A DNA stretch of 64,000 bases from Akanthomyces muscarius (taxonomy: Eukaryota; Ascomycota; Sordariomycetes; Hypocreales; Cordycipitaceae). The stretch is taken from the NCBI RefSeq assembly GCF_028009165.1, contig NC_079242.1:620001-684000 (forward strand), written 5' to 3'. Below, piece by piece: positions 31,809 to 42,344 of this stretch. Below the pieces are notes generated by a model. That model had not been told where the DNA came from. It was given only the letters and a program-made list of their open reading frames with translations, and ran no database searches. Position numbers and translations under genes: made by a program. The first letter of the stretch is position 1. Each line of letters starts with the position of its first letter.

Positions 31809-33926
31809 CTAGCTCACGCACACAGTTGCCCACCCAGACACGTCACCGACGACGACTTCGCCCGCCTCCTCCTTTCCAAGGACATCCGTCATGAGCAGTC
31901 TCATTCTGTACTCACAGTGGACGGTAAACGATGAGCGTGTCTGTTTCTTTGCAGCTTCCATATCTAGAAGACCGGCGACGCAATGCGCCGTATTACCCCC
32001 TCGCAAGGTCTCTGGAAGCAAAACCATGTCGCACGTGTAGCTTGAGGGTCCAGACAGCGGGCCGACCATGAGATAGTCGCGGCCCGACTTGCGGTCTTTC
32101 AGCGTCCAAGCCTGGCGCCGCTCAAACGTCTTCATGCGGAACAAGAGAACATAGCACCTGGCTTCGAGCCCCGAGCTCGTCACTTGCGCATCGAGTGTCT
32201 GCGTGCTGAGCTGTGGACCGCTGCTTCGGCCGCCGTGAGCAGTCATAAATGACCGCGGCGCCCAGCGAAACCCCGGACACTCCAGCTTGCCACCGTCTAG
32301 AAGCAGAATATTTCTCGGAAACCTCCCAATATTTTGCAGCAGCCGCATCATCCGATCTTGCTGAGCTAAGCCTGTCAGGGCGGACACGTCGGCTCCCAGG
32401 AGACTCGCAATGGCCAGCGTCTCGTCTGAGGATCGGTTCGTGGTCCTCCACTGCAGCGAGCGCGCGACGTCACCAATCGAGTATTCCTGAAACGCAGAGA
32501 GCTTTGTGAGCCGAAACAGCTCCTTGGCCAGGTCGGCGTGGTGCGAGCGCGTCAAGATGATCGAGCCGGGCGGGATCAGTTCCGCGAGCGGCACCAGCGT
32601 CGCGTCAGCAAAGGCTAGGTAGAGCGCCCTGCTCAGCGTCGCTTCCTGGAGCGTCCAGAGACGGCGCATCCAGCCCGACGTCAGGACGCGCAGGACCTTG
32701 ACGCCGGGCGGCGCCGCGGCGGGGCACCGCTGCAGGCCGTCGTCGAGTACCAAGACGGCCGCTGCTTGGCTGTAGGTGCGGGCCATGAGCTCAATGGCCG
32801 TTTTTCGCTCGCGGTCCGTCTTGGGAACGCACAAGCTGTCGATCCAGATTGCGGCGCCGGGCTGTACGGTAGACACGAGAGAGGCGAGTCGGCGCAGCTG
32901 GCACGTCGGAAGACCAGTCTCTGTTGTGCTGCCTAGTCCGTCGGCCCAAACGTGTGAAATGGCAACGTAGGGGACATCGGATGCCTTGTGGACCTGTATG
33001 CAGGAGGGATCTGCGTCGAGTCCATCCGCAAAAGTCACAACAGGGACTTCTCTCTCAATCAGTAGCTGCAGTACATCTCCGAGCGGCGGTGTCGTGTATA
33101 CGCAGGGCGGATCCCCCGACGAATTGCACGATGAGGCATGCTTTTGGCTGTATGTGTTTTCATCGACGATGTCCGTCGCACATACTAGCGACGAGCAGGT
33201 GTCGTGACACTTGCCATCCTTGACTGGACCGCATTTGCGGACATATTCCAGCGAGGAAACGGTGGCACTGCTGATGAGATACTCGACGACAGAGGGGCAC
33301 CACCCTTCGGTAATCATCTGCTCTTCTAGACTACTTCTCCACGGCGGTATCCATACTGTCCACGAGAAGCCGGACCAGCCCTGTGACGGCTCCCGAAAGC
33401 ACATTCTTGCCGTGGCAAGCGCCTCGCCGACCGAGGCAATGAAGCACGCCATGGCTGGTGCATCGTCTCCCAATGGACTGAATATCTGAAAGGTCGATCT
33501 CATGTAAATGACCATCGATGAATGGGCATGGGACAGATTGGCGATGACCCGATCGAACCAAGGGGTGAGATCCTCTTCTCGACTCATCCGGACACGCCAA
33601 ACCCAGTCTAGGAGAACGTCCAACAGACCATCCCTGCTCATGACCAGCCTGCCCGACTCCTCTGCGAGAATGAGCTTGCTCTCAGGGACATGCTGCTCTG
33701 TGACCGCCTCCAGCAGACCGAATGTGAGCAGGCTCTGTATGCTCGCCGCCAGCTTCCTCGGCGCCATCTCTTCTTCTTCTTCCCAGTTTGGGAAGGTGTC
33801 TTGTGGGCGAATATCAATATACTGAGCCAATGGCACGACATCGTAGCCGTCGTGTGGGAACCCTAGCCACGGCGGATTTGCAAAGAATTGAAACCGCGCC
33901 GATGGGCTCGCCTCGCGACTGGACAT
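31809..33926 (-). CDS. HET-domain (heterokaryon incompatibility) protein
   Basis: A single exon of 705 aa with its first ATG at 33926. The HET domain runs from about residue 318 to 440. It is marked by VPYVAISHVWADGLG, then the WIDSLCVPKTDRERKTAIELM block, the Ala-rich AAAVLVLDDGL block and a SGWMRRLWTLQEA block. Upstream there is a region of about 300 residues with several Cys (near 245-285) of no recognised family. HET proteins can trigger cell death when unlike fungal strains fuse, and many are polymorphic orphans. The WTLQEA motif is usual for this group. No signal peptide or membrane helix is seen. Which partner it recognises cannot be told from the sequence. Confidence 0.88.
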   Translation of the reverse strand: MSSREASPSARFQFFANPPWLGFPHDGYDVVPLAQYIDIRPQDTFPNWEEEEEMAPRKLAASIQSLLTFGLLEAVTEQHVPESKLILAEESGRLVMSRDGLLDVLLDWVWRVRMSREEDLTPWFDRVIANLSHAHSSMVIYMRSTFQIFSPLGDDAPAMACFIASVGEALATARMCFREPSQGWSGFSWTVWIPPWRSSLEEQMITEGWCPSVVEYLISSATVSSLEYVRKCGPVKDGKCHDTCSSLVCATDIVDENTYSQKHASSCNSSGDPPCVYTTPPLGDVLQLLIEREVPVVTFADGLDADPSCIQVHKASDVPYVAISHVWADGLGSTTETGLPTCQLRRLASLVSTVQPGAAIWIDSLCVPKTDRERKTAIELMARTYSQAAAVLVLDDGLQRCPAAAPPGVKVLRVLTSGWMRRLWTLQEATLSRALYLAFADATLVPLAELIPPGSIILTRSHHADLAKELFRLTKLSAFQEYSIGDVARSLQWRTTNRSSDETLAIASLLGADVSALTGLAQQDRMMRLLQNIGRFPRNILLLDGGKLECPGFRWAPRSFMTAHGGRSSGPQLSTQTLDAQVTSSGLEARCYVLLFRMKTFERRQAWTLKDRKSGRDYLMVGPLSGPSSYTCDMVLLPETLRGGNTAHCVAGLLDMEAAKKQTRSSFTVHCEYRMRLLMTDVLGKEEAGEVVVGDVSGWATVCVS

Positions 33927-34739
33927 GGCCGGTTCTTGGGCCAAGAAGCATATGTCGAAATTTTTTTTTCTCTGCGCAGAATATTTAGTGTTGGGTGGCT
34001 ATCGCTCAGATCCGATTTGTTATGCGTCCGCTGGTGAAGCTTACGGCCGGCCGAGAGGGGCATTGGCGATCGTGTGGGAATAATCGATGATCGTCGTGCA
34101 GCCTGCAGCGAGTCCCACGTGACCGATCCTTCAGAGATTGAATGATTCATATGTATGAAAAGACGGAAAATCGGGACGGATATTACAAGTCACATACTAT
34201 TTGCGGCTGTGGGTGAGGATTAGTTATAGTGTAGGCCTGCGAGAAAAAAGTGAGGCGTAAGTGAAGCCGTCATGCTTTCTGAATAATGGGCGATTTACCC
34301 TCTAAAAGAGATAGCCTGGCTTTAATGTCTAGAGTCTAAGAAAATAGAATTTTGGTCTTGGGGTCTATACAAGAAGTGTATTTTATTGTTTTTGTTTTTG
34401 ATATCCTCTTACCGCGTCTCTTGTTTCAAGCCTCGATCTGCCCCGCGGTCCCTCACCGACTGGGCTCCATGCTCATGTATCACGATGCTAGCACGGTAAT
34501 CTTGAATTCACATCATGTGTTCATGTATTCTTCCGAAAAAGAAAAAAAAAGCTCCGCGCAAGCAAGGTAGCACGACACACTGGTTCATTTCTTCTTTTCC
34601 TTTGTCTGGACCATTTATAGCGCCCATTTAGCGGACGTGGGCCAGCCACGACGAACCAATACTCACTCATACACCATCCAACGCCAACTCCTCACAACTC
34701 TCACATCCCTCTCAAGCGTCCAACGGAAATAAAATAGAA
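33927..34739. promoter_or_regulatory. Divergent promoter region, HET gene / histidine phosphatase
   Basis: These 813 bases separate two divergent start codons. The left end has a T-run at 33960-33969. The middle (34150-34420) is AT-rich without coding signal. The last 100 bases before the phosphatase ATG are C/A-rich, as is common for fungal leaders. Confidence 0.5.
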
Positions 34740-35680
34740 ATGGGCAAGTGGAATTTCAGTGTCCCCGAGGGCTACTTTGATGACTGCGTCGCGCTCGCGG
34801 CCCAGCTTCCCGGCGGCAAGCTCACCACCCGGCCGCTCTTTGCCCTCACGCCGCGCGATTATCCGTCCGACGCCGGCACCACTACCGACACTCGACCCTG
34901 GGCGCGCTTCACCTCGCACGTCCACGCCCTCAACCGCGATTCCCCCGAGCATGTCTCGTACAAGATCATGCTCCTGACCCGGCACGGCCAGGGCTTCCAC
35001 AACCTCAAGAACCAAGAGGTCGGTGACGAGGCCTGGGACGTAAGGAAAGCCGACGCTCACAACTAACACATCCCTCGCTCACATGGCCGCTGTTTTTCTA
35101 GAGTCACTTTTCGCTGCTCGACGGCGATGACAACACCACCTGGTTCGACGCCTCCCTCACCCCTCTCGGCATCGCCCAAGCCACCGCTCTCTCCGAGCAG
35201 TGGCTCGCGTCCATCACCGCCGACGGCCTGCCCGTCCCGCAGACGCTCTACACGAGCCCCCTCGCGCGCTGCCTGCAGACCTCGCAGCACTGCCTCAAAC
35301 CCGTCATGGACGCCCACAATCAGCCGTATCGTCCCATGGTCAAGGAGAACCTCCGCGAGCGCTGGACGATACACACGTGCGACAAACGCCGTCCGCGGGC
35401 GTGGATCGCGGAGCACTGGCCCGCATACATAATCGAGGACGGCTTTGCGGAGGAAGACATCCTGGGGAGGCAGCCGCGCGAGGAGACAGAGGCGGAGAAC
35501 CAGACGAGAATCCTCGAGGCGCTGGGGGATGTGTTTGAGCAGGATGGCAGCGAGGTGGTGGCGTGGACGTTTCACTCGCTCGCGATGCAGGCGCTGCTGG
35601 GGGCGCTGGGGATGGTGCCGTTCAAGGTGCAGCCCGCGACGACGGTTGCGCTGCTTGTCCGTGGCGAAAAGGAGGCGTAA
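34740..35680 (+). CDS. Histidine phosphatase (phosphoglycerate mutase-like) family protein
   Basis: Two exons, join(34740..35039, 35102..35680), 292 aa, with one 62-base GT-AG intron between complete codons. The catalytic block LTRHGQGFHN puts the phospho-accepting His at residue 82. The second catalytic His is in AWTFHSLAMQALL near the C terminus. YTSPLARCLQTSQ is the third family block. This fungal subgroup has about 75 residues ahead of the RHG motif and is a broad-specificity phosphatase family rather than glycolytic mutase. No targeting signal is seen. The substrate is unknown. Confidence 0.88.
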
Positions 35681-35883
35681 AGTGGCCAGTGGCCTTTATA
35701 GACATATAGACTATGTAGCACGCAAAAGGTATATGACGGCGTGAGGATTCCGCCCATGGTGAAGGAGCTGCAAAGCAGCATGATGATGATATATTCTCAC
35801 TTCTCAATCTGGGGTATAATACCGTCCCAAAATTACCGGCCATGTACAAAAGAGATCCCCGGCCTATGAAACCCATGTGTCCC

Positions 35884-37572
35884 TCATATGCTCCTCGGCA
35901 CCAACGTCATCATCTTGACCACCACCCCTTCCGCCGTCGCCCTGAGCTCCCCCATTCTCAAAAATGCCGCCTCCTCCACCTCGTCGCTCATGTCCCTCAG
36001 CCAGTGGTACTCCTCCACGGGCCGCCCATCCCACGCCAGCACCCGCCCTGCCTCGCCGTCCTCCACCGCCGCGCCCGCGCGGACGTCGCGGCCCTCGCCG
36101 CCGTGCACCAGCGGCATCGGCAGCCGCCACTCCTTGACCTCGGCCAGCGCGGCGTCCAGCTGCAGGCTCTTGGGCCCAAACGTCTCGAGCATGAGCGTGA
36201 CGCGCAGGTGCGGGGACAGCACGCCGTAGGCGCCGCCGCGGTCCCAAGAGTCGGTCTTGAAGGGCACGAGGCAGAGGGACTGCGGCAGCGTGGCGGCGTC
36301 AAAGATGTAGACGGGCGAAGAGGCGTCGCTGGCGGTGTGGTCGGAAAAGTAGCCGCCTTGCTCGTCGCCACCGTCGACGTCGTCTTCGTCGGAGAAGGTG
36401 TCTAGTGATGCGTCGTGATTCGCGTCAGGGACTTGGCCGTGACTCGTCTCGTCCAAGACCGTTGCATCCTCCATCATCCCCTCATCAGGGCTTTCCGCAT
36501 CGTTGTCTTCTTCCTCCGTAGCCTCTTCGTCCGTCTTCAGCCCCGAGGAAGCATACCCTCCATCCTCAACATCATCTTTCCTCATCCGCCTTTCCCTCTG
36601 CGCCTCCGCCTCCCTCTCCTCCTCCTCCAGCCTCCTCCTCTTCCTCCTTCTCCGTCGGCCTGCATCCCTCACGTCCGCCACACACGGTCCCGGCAGGCTC
36701 TCCGGCCACGGCGCCGGCGGCACGCTCGTCCACGTCCACCAGTCCATCCGGTTCATCCGGACCACAATCTCCTCCAGCGGCTGCCGCTCCCTCAGCACCC
36801 GCACCACATCCGCATTCACCGTCCTCGTCTCCTTGCTGAGAAGATCCGCAACGCACGCCGCGGCGGCGGCCTTGAGCTTGCCCAGCGCCGCCACCCACAT
36901 GTCCAGAAACCCCGCCTCGAGGCGAAAGTGCTGCATCGTGACCTCGGCGCGCCGCAGCAGCAGCACCTGCCACGCGTGCGGCACCAGCACCCCCGCGGTG
37001 AGCACCACGGGCGCCCACTCGCCAGGCTTGTCCTGCGGCGTGCCGTCGGCCAGCACCGCCTGCGTCAGCCGCATCGGCAGGTCCCAAGTCTCGGCGTGCA
37101 CAGCGCGGCACGTCTGCAGCAGCGCCGCGTCTATGAACGGCGCGCCCGTGCGGTCCGGCCGCCACGCGGGTGACCGGCGGCTGTACGCCCACCGCGCGCT
37201 GCACTGCGTCCGCAGCACCAGCGTCCAGATCTTGCGGCGCAGCTCCGCCGGTAGCCGCGTCAGCAGCAGGGAGCCCGACTGCTTCGAGATGGACGACGGG
37301 GTGAGGAGCGCGGCGACGGGGAGGCGCTGCTTGCCGGCGGGCATCGTGTCAAAGGTCGAGCTGCGGCGCACGCCCCACGGCCAGAACCAGCGAAAGTGGC
37401 CGACGTCCATGTAGGCCGGGGCGGAATCCGAGTCGTAGCCATTGCCGTCGTCGCCGTCGCCGTCGTCGCTGTCGTAGCGCCACGCCAGCGATCCGTTTTG
37501 GAAGAATTGCTCCGTCTGCAGGAGCTGCGAGTGCTGGTGGGATCGCACCGGTGGCGGCCGTGTCATGTACAT
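35884..37572 (-). CDS. Uncharacterised acidic protein with a fungal DUF7730/F-box-like motif
   Basis: A single exon of 562 aa. The only family-like segment is LLLTRLPAELRRKIWTLVLR (about 98-120), followed about 45 residues later by ALLQTCRAVHAETW. Those two together are the usual signature of a large fungal group labelled DUF7730 or F-box-like. A basic run (GRRRRRKRRR, about 310) could be a nuclear signal. It is followed by a long Glu/Asp-rich region (about 325-420). The C-terminal part (about 430-562) is conserved-looking but unassigned. It may act as an adaptor, but this cannot be shown. It converges with the phosphatase gene 203 bases away. Confidence 0.75.
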   Translation of the reverse strand: MYMTRPPPVRSHQHSQLLQTEQFFQNGSLAWRYDSDDGDGDDGNGYDSDSAPAYMDVGHFRWFWPWGVRRSSTFDTMPAGKQRLPVAALLTPSSISKQSGSLLLTRLPAELRRKIWTLVLRTQCSARWAYSRRSPAWRPDRTGAPFIDAALLQTCRAVHAETWDLPMRLTQAVLADGTPQDKPGEWAPVVLTAGVLVPHAWQVLLLRRAEVTMQHFRLEAGFLDMWVAALGKLKAAAAACVADLLSKETRTVNADVVRVLRERQPLEEIVVRMNRMDWWTWTSVPPAPWPESLPGPCVADVRDAGRRRRRKRRRLEEEEREAEAQRERRMRKDDVEDGGYASSGLKTDEEATEEEDNDAESPDEGMMEDATVLDETSHGQVPDANHDASLDTFSDEDDVDGGDEQGGYFSDHTASDASSPVYIFDAATLPQSLCLVPFKTDSWDRGGAYGVLSPHLRVTLMLETFGPKSLQLDAALAEVKEWRLPMPLVHGGEGRDVRAGAAVEDGEAGRVLAWDGRPVEEYHWLRDMSDEVEEAAFLRMGELRATAEGVVVKMMTLVPRSI

Positions 37573-38375
37573 GGCCGCATTTGTGTTTGCATGTAAGATG
37601 CGGGTTCAGAGTCGTCGTTCCCGCACGCGCTCCGGATTTCTTCTTCTCTCTCTTTTTTTTTGCCACGGACACTATCGAACCCCGCTTCCGGATCTTTTGA
37701 TTTCGGCCTCGGTTTTAGCGACGATCCTGTCCTGGCTAAATCGACGAGGTGGCGCAATCGACGACAGCCGAGTTTTTGACGGAACTTGTTTGGCTTGGTA
37801 GGTCGGGGCGAGCCTGAACTGTGCTCCACATTGCCCGCTTCGCTGTGCTTACGGTCACGGACCAAAACACCGATTTATCGTCGCATTCAGTGAGGGGGTG
37901 TTCTAAAACGGTCTGGTGCGTGCCTCGGGGAGATAGCTTGTTGACTATTCTCGGGGAAATAAGCGGCTTCCGGCGGAGTTGGGAAGGAAATGGTCTTGTA
38001 TCCCGCAAGGACCAACTCATAAAAAGCAATAATAGACAGACCGCGAGGAAGAATGCAATGCAACGAAGAACACAAAGGAGCATGGGGAGAATAATAGAAG
38101 AAAGAATACAAGAAGAACTGCGCTCTAGCCTTGGAGATATTCTTATCCTTTATCGTTAGATTGTGCGTGCCCAGATGTCTTCACTTGTAGCACCCGACAT
38201 CACCATATTCCGCTCAGCACAAGCACTAGGACGTCATATGGCATGAAATAGTTTGCACTGGCCTTTCTATGTATATACAGGGTATCAAATCACTCCATCG
38301 CTCATAGACTCTCTTGCATCCACCATTCGCAATGCCGTGCCATCCATGCCTGCCGCCATGCTTGCCATCCGATGT
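37573..38375. other. Intergenic region, promoter of the acidic protein and 3' end of the Irs4-like gene
   Basis: About 800 bases. Frames of 70-115 codons in several phases overlap one another and show no protein character. No RNA gene was recognised. Confidence 0.5.
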
Positions 38376-40790
38376 TCAGTGCTTCGGTCGCGGCTTCAAT
38401 ACCGTCACGCCATTCACACTTCCCCATATGCTGTCCGACACCCTGGGCGGCAACTTCCGTCCTCGTAGCCGCTGGTCTATCAGAAACATGCCCACCACAA
38501 ACTCCTGTCGTGTGAGATAGCCTTTGTGCTCGCGGTCCACCAGCTCCCACACCTCTGCTAGTTCCTCGCTCGGTAGGCGGGAGCGCTTCCAGATGTCGCG
38601 CACGACAACATTGGCGACGCACTCTGACAGCTCCGTTCCGAGACCACTACCGACACTGGCCGAAGGGCTCGCATGAGTTAGCAGCAAACCGCGGTTCGAA
38701 GCCCACAGCGCCTCGTATCTCTTGCGCTCCCTCTCGGTTACTTGGTCCCTCCAACGTCTACGAGAACCCTCGTGGTGCGTGTGCTTGGCCCCGCGCAGTC
38801 TGTGGCGACGGTTCTTCCGTTGTCGGTCGTGGTCATCCTCAGGCTCACTCTGGGGTTGACGTAGCGTTTGAAGCAAATGTGGTGATCGCTGACGCTTTGG
38901 TAAGGGTGGGGGCAGGGAAGAGCCAGTGTTGTGAGGAGTCAACCGCGACGATGCCAATGAGCTCGCCATGATGGCATTGGTCATGGAATTGAGCTGCATT
39001 GGGTTGGAAGACGATTGCTTAAGACGTCTTCTCGGAGGCTCATGCGTAGGGGATGGCGGTGCGCTGACAATCGATTCGCGTCGGTTTGGCGGCGGCGGTT
39101 GCGGCTTACTGGGTTTCGGGGCACTTGAAGTAGTGCTTGATACAATGGGCAAACCCCACATGCTGTTGGGTGTGACTCTCTCGAGAGGCGTATCCGAATT
39201 ACCGCGTGGCCTACCACTACCAGACCTTGCAGGTGCCAGTCTCTGACTATTTCGCGGCTTCGGTGGTGTCGGCGGCCGTTTCTCGCCCGATGCACGTTTC
39301 TTGGGATCTGCTGAAGGTGGTGACTGAATAGGGCGGAGCACGATGGCCGGTGGTGGCGTCCTGGATCGTAGGGAACCGGCCCTGGTGACCCGCGTGGGTT
39401 TTGGTGACAGTACTTCTGTCGTTGATCTGCTGATAACATGTGGCGTAGGAGACTTGTGTCTTGATGTTGCGGGCACTGCATTATTGGGCGGTGATAAATT
39501 AGGAGCATGACCATCTTTCGATTCCTTTCGCAGCCCTGACGAGGAAGCTTGTCCAGCACGATTTCGAGGAGCTAATTCACCACTGACATCCAACCTCTGC
39601 GAGGAAGCTGTTGATTTAGATTGAGGAATGATTTTGGGTTGTGTGGCTGTATACGACGGGCCGTCGGCCTTGGCAGTCTCTCTCATTCTCGGCGGTGTCA
39701 CGCGAGGTTTGCTTGCGGCTGCGTGAACAATTGCTTTCGACGCAGCAGTTGGCGTCGTAGGAGCTGAAGCCAGTGTGGCATCCACGGCAGCTGGCGGGGT
39801 TGGCGGCCGTCGAGTTGCAGCTGCTGTGGGTTTGTTGTCGACGGTTTGTGGAGGTGTCGGGGGCCGATCGTGTTGTTGACTTTTGGTAGCTCGTTGCTTA
39901 GACCCTGATTTCGAAACGGGGGGTGTAGAAGCCACGGTAGTTTGCTTGATGGCAATCGGTGTTGCGCGCTTGCTCTTTCGTACAACAGACTGCTCTGGTG
40001 AAGATCTTGGTATTTGCCGTGGAGACGGAGCCTCGTTACCACCAGCATTGTCCGCTTCGAACATGAAAATCAGCGAGTTTGTCGGAGGTATGGGTTGCGA
40101 ATCAACAGCGTCAAGCTCTTGCAGCGCATTTACACTTTGCATCCGCCGCGGTTTGCGAGAAGTCGACGGCGTTGGACTGCCGTTACGACTGGCCGCCAGC
40201 GTTGCCGCAATGAGGCTGGGGCTCTTGGCATCCAGTTTGGCCAGGGTGGCGGCTACGCTAGCAGGAGTCTGTGGCGAGAGCCCAAGAGCCAGATGTGACG
40301 ATGGCGACGTAGACGAAGCTCGAGCGGCGGCCGTTTTCGGGGTCGTGGTCATGGTGCTTGCAGTCGTCGGTGCCACGCCAAGCTGTTGCAAGCGCGCTGC
40401 CACAAGACCCGCGGGGAGCATCGCGTTCGATTCTATATCTGCCAAGGAGGCATGCGCCGCGACGGTGGTTTGGGCCGGACGTTGTTGAGGGTGTGAGGAC
40501 CGCAAAGACGTGAGGCCCGCGGCAGCGCCGGGACTCTTTGCTCTCTCCACCGATGACGTCGCAGCAAGGAGGGCGCCATTCCCACGGTAGTGTTCGAGGC
40601 TGTACTGCTGGTTATGCAGCGGCGGACTGTGGCTGCGGCTACTTTTGTCTGATGCCGCTGTCGTGTTGTGCCGGCTGTTCGAGGACTGCGGCGTGGGCCG
40701 CTTCCGAAATGCCAGCGAGGCACCCTGCAAAGCGACAGTGGCGGCGTCGTCTGGCGACCCTGCGGCGTGGGAGCCGACCGCAGGATTCAT
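38376..40790 (-). CDS. irs4: EH-domain protein, Irs4/Tax4 family
   Basis: A single exon of 804 aa; the first ATG in frame is at 40790. About 670 residues are low-complexity and rich in Ser, Pro, Thr and Ala with many PPTPP and SP repeats, probably disordered and phosphorylated. The C-terminal 120 residues form an EH domain with RYEALWASNRGLLL, then RDIWKRSRLPSEELAEVWELVD and KGYLTRQEFVVGMFLIDQRLRGRKLP. In yeast, Irs4 and Tax4 bind and activate the phosphatase Inp51, control PI(4,5)P2 and cell-wall signalling, and influence rDNA silencing and autophagy. The same role is inferred. A nine-codon upstream frame overlaps the start codon and may lower translation. Confidence 0.88.
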   Translation of the reverse strand: MNPAVGSHAAGSPDDAATVALQGASLAFRKRPTPQSSNSRHNTTAASDKSSRSHSPPLHNQQYSLEHYRGNGALLAATSSVERAKSPGAAAGLTSLRSSHPQQRPAQTTVAAHASLADIESNAMLPAGLVAARLQQLGVAPTTASTMTTTPKTAAARASSTSPSSHLALGLSPQTPASVAATLAKLDAKSPSLIAATLAASRNGSPTPSTSRKPRRMQSVNALQELDAVDSQPIPPTNSLIFMFEADNAGGNEAPSPRQIPRSSPEQSVVRKSKRATPIAIKQTTVASTPPVSKSGSKQRATKSQQHDRPPTPPQTVDNKPTAAATRRPPTPPAAVDATLASAPTTPTAASKAIVHAAASKPRVTPPRMRETAKADGPSYTATQPKIIPQSKSTASSQRLDVSGELAPRNRAGQASSSGLRKESKDGHAPNLSPPNNAVPATSRHKSPTPHVISRSTTEVLSPKPTRVTRAGSLRSRTPPPAIVLRPIQSPPSADPKKRASGEKRPPTPPKPRNSQRLAPARSGSGRPRGNSDTPLERVTPNSMWGLPIVSSTTSSAPKPSKPQPPPPNRRESIVSAPPSPTHEPPRRRLKQSSSNPMQLNSMTNAIMASSLASSRLTPHNTGSSLPPPLPKRQRSPHLLQTLRQPQSEPEDDHDRQRKNRRHRLRGAKHTHHEGSRRRWRDQVTERERKRYEALWASNRGLLLTHASPSASVGSGLGTELSECVANVVVRDIWKRSRLPSEELAEVWELVDREHKGYLTRQEFVVGMFLIDQRLRGRKLPPRVSDSIWGSVNGVTVLKPRPKH

Positions 40791-40816
40791 CACCAGATAC
40801 TGTCTCGTAGTGACAT
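40790..40816 (-). promoter_or_regulatory. uORF overlapping the irs4 start codon
   Basis: Reading on the - strand, an ATG at 40816 opens eight codons (MSLRDSIW) and ends in a TGA whose last base is the first base of the irs4 ATG (TGATG). If the mRNA starts upstream of 40816, ribosomes would meet this uORF first and reach irs4 by leaky scanning or reinitiation. An alternative is that the CTAG at about 40821 is a splice acceptor of a leader intron, which would still leave the uORF in the mRNA. Confidence 0.55.
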
Positions 40817-41568
40817 TAGAGCCTAGATATGAAAGAGAAACGAGGTCGTGGATTCGTGGTTCGGTCGGGGGCGGGTGTGCGTTTCGTTGTTACTAGCGTT
40901 GTTTGTTTGATGACGAGAGACGACGAGAAGAATGGGAGTGAACGATGTGGGCTGAAGAGCAATGGCTGATGCAAAAAATGACGAGTGCCGGACGGAAAGA
41001 TAACGAACGAATAAGGATGTTTCAAATAGAGAAGAAAGAAAAAGGGGAACAGGGCGAGGCGGACGGAGAGATGAGGCTTGGCGAGTGTTGGGTGAAGGAG
41101 TACGGAGACTGGGGACTGAAGTACGCCTCACCTCGTGTAACTGGAGATGAAGACAGGCCCCAACCCGACAGGTCCGACGCGCCACAGACGGGCGGGCGCT
41201 AGCTGAAACGGCTTTACCAAGTGGGCGACAAAGAAGTGCTCCGCTCTCATCAAGGGGATATTTTAATCTGTACTTTGTTTTGATTGCTTTTAATTACTTG
41301 TTTGGTTTCGTTTGTCTTTTCACTTTCTTCCAGCTCTTGTTATGCTTCATTGCCGGCGGGGAGGGCGCAAGAGGTACAACAGATATAGACAAATCTCATG
41401 ATTGTGCTCTTCGTATTCGTTTGTGGAGGCCCAAGCCTAATTTGTTTGCCTTTTTCGACCTGGCTCCGTTCCCACTTTGCGCGGCTCGTGTCAGGAGCCT
41501 AGATCGTGTTAGCCAAATAGCTTCAAGGTGGTTTGTGCCTCGATTTTGATGACAGAGACGGCTCAGAG
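40817..41568. other. Intergenic region, irs4 promoter
   Basis: About 750 bases. The irs4 leader side (40820-41100) is A/G-rich on the + strand and therefore pyrimidine-rich on the coding strand. No gene is supported. Confidence 0.5.
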
Positions 41569-41963
41569 CTATTGCCTCGTCTGCTCTCTATCTACTTTAT
41601 AAGCTTCTGCCACCTTGTCGTCGGTCGGTCGGAGAATCTCCTCGCTGTACACCTCGCGCTCCTCGAGGAACTTTTCCAGGTTGAATCCGTGCTGATCCAT
41701 GGAGTTGACGCTCCAGCCATTGTCTAAATACAAGTCCTGGATTTTGATATTTTAAAGTCGCAGCTCTCGCTGTCCAAATATGGCATATAGGCCATGACGT
41801 GGACAGCCTCGTGTGTGTACCCGGCCTCTAGCGCGGCATCTCTGTTGAAAATGGCATTGTCGGGAATCTTCTGCGAGCTCGCTGGAATGTTCCCTAGCTG
41901 TATCTGAAGAGTGTAAAGCTCTGTGAGTGCTACAAACAACCCCTGGCGTATAGAATTCATCAT
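41569..41963 (-). pseudogene. Gene fragment with internal deletion (common fungal family)
   Basis: On the - strand, a piece containing IPDNAIFNRDAALEAGYTHEA (20-residue limit: key words NIPASSQKIPDN and EAGYTHEAVHVMAYMPYLD) runs to about 41752. It is followed in another frame by IQDLYLDNGWSVNSMDQHGF and FLEEREVYSEEI, ending at a stop at 41569..41571. In the common Hypocreales family these pieces resemble, the first lies near the N terminus and the second near the C terminus, so a large middle part is missing and the join shifts frame. The family has no known function to me. The call as a pseudogene rests on memory of the family layout. Confidence 0.45.
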
Positions 41964-42344
41964 CGACCGTCAAAAAGCAACACTTCGTCTGGCTTGAAAA
42001 TACTGTTAGGCCCACCAGCTAGTGACATGGGCGGCGCCACAAGGATCAGAAGGAGGCCCTTACAAGGACTGTTCTTACTGTAGTTAACACTACTTTACAC
42101 CCAATGGTGTATAATGTAATTGTTTGGCCAAAAGATGCATGTATTGGCACCAATAGAACGGCTTAACCCAGCTGTTCGCCTCGCCCCGCAGCTGACGTTC
42201 TCATGCACTGGGTGCATGATAAGCTGCGCAGGCCAACAAGAAGCCAAAGTCTCCTGTCCCTGCTGCTCAAGCGTCACAGTCTTCGATCCGCAGTATTTCC
42301 CGACACTCGTATACAACCATGCCGGCTTTTAAGTACAAAACACG

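Noticed and set aside
38685..38705. GGTTCGAAGCC, resembling a tRNA B box
   Set aside because: Inside the irs4 EH-domain coding region, and no A box or cloverleaf can be drawn around it.
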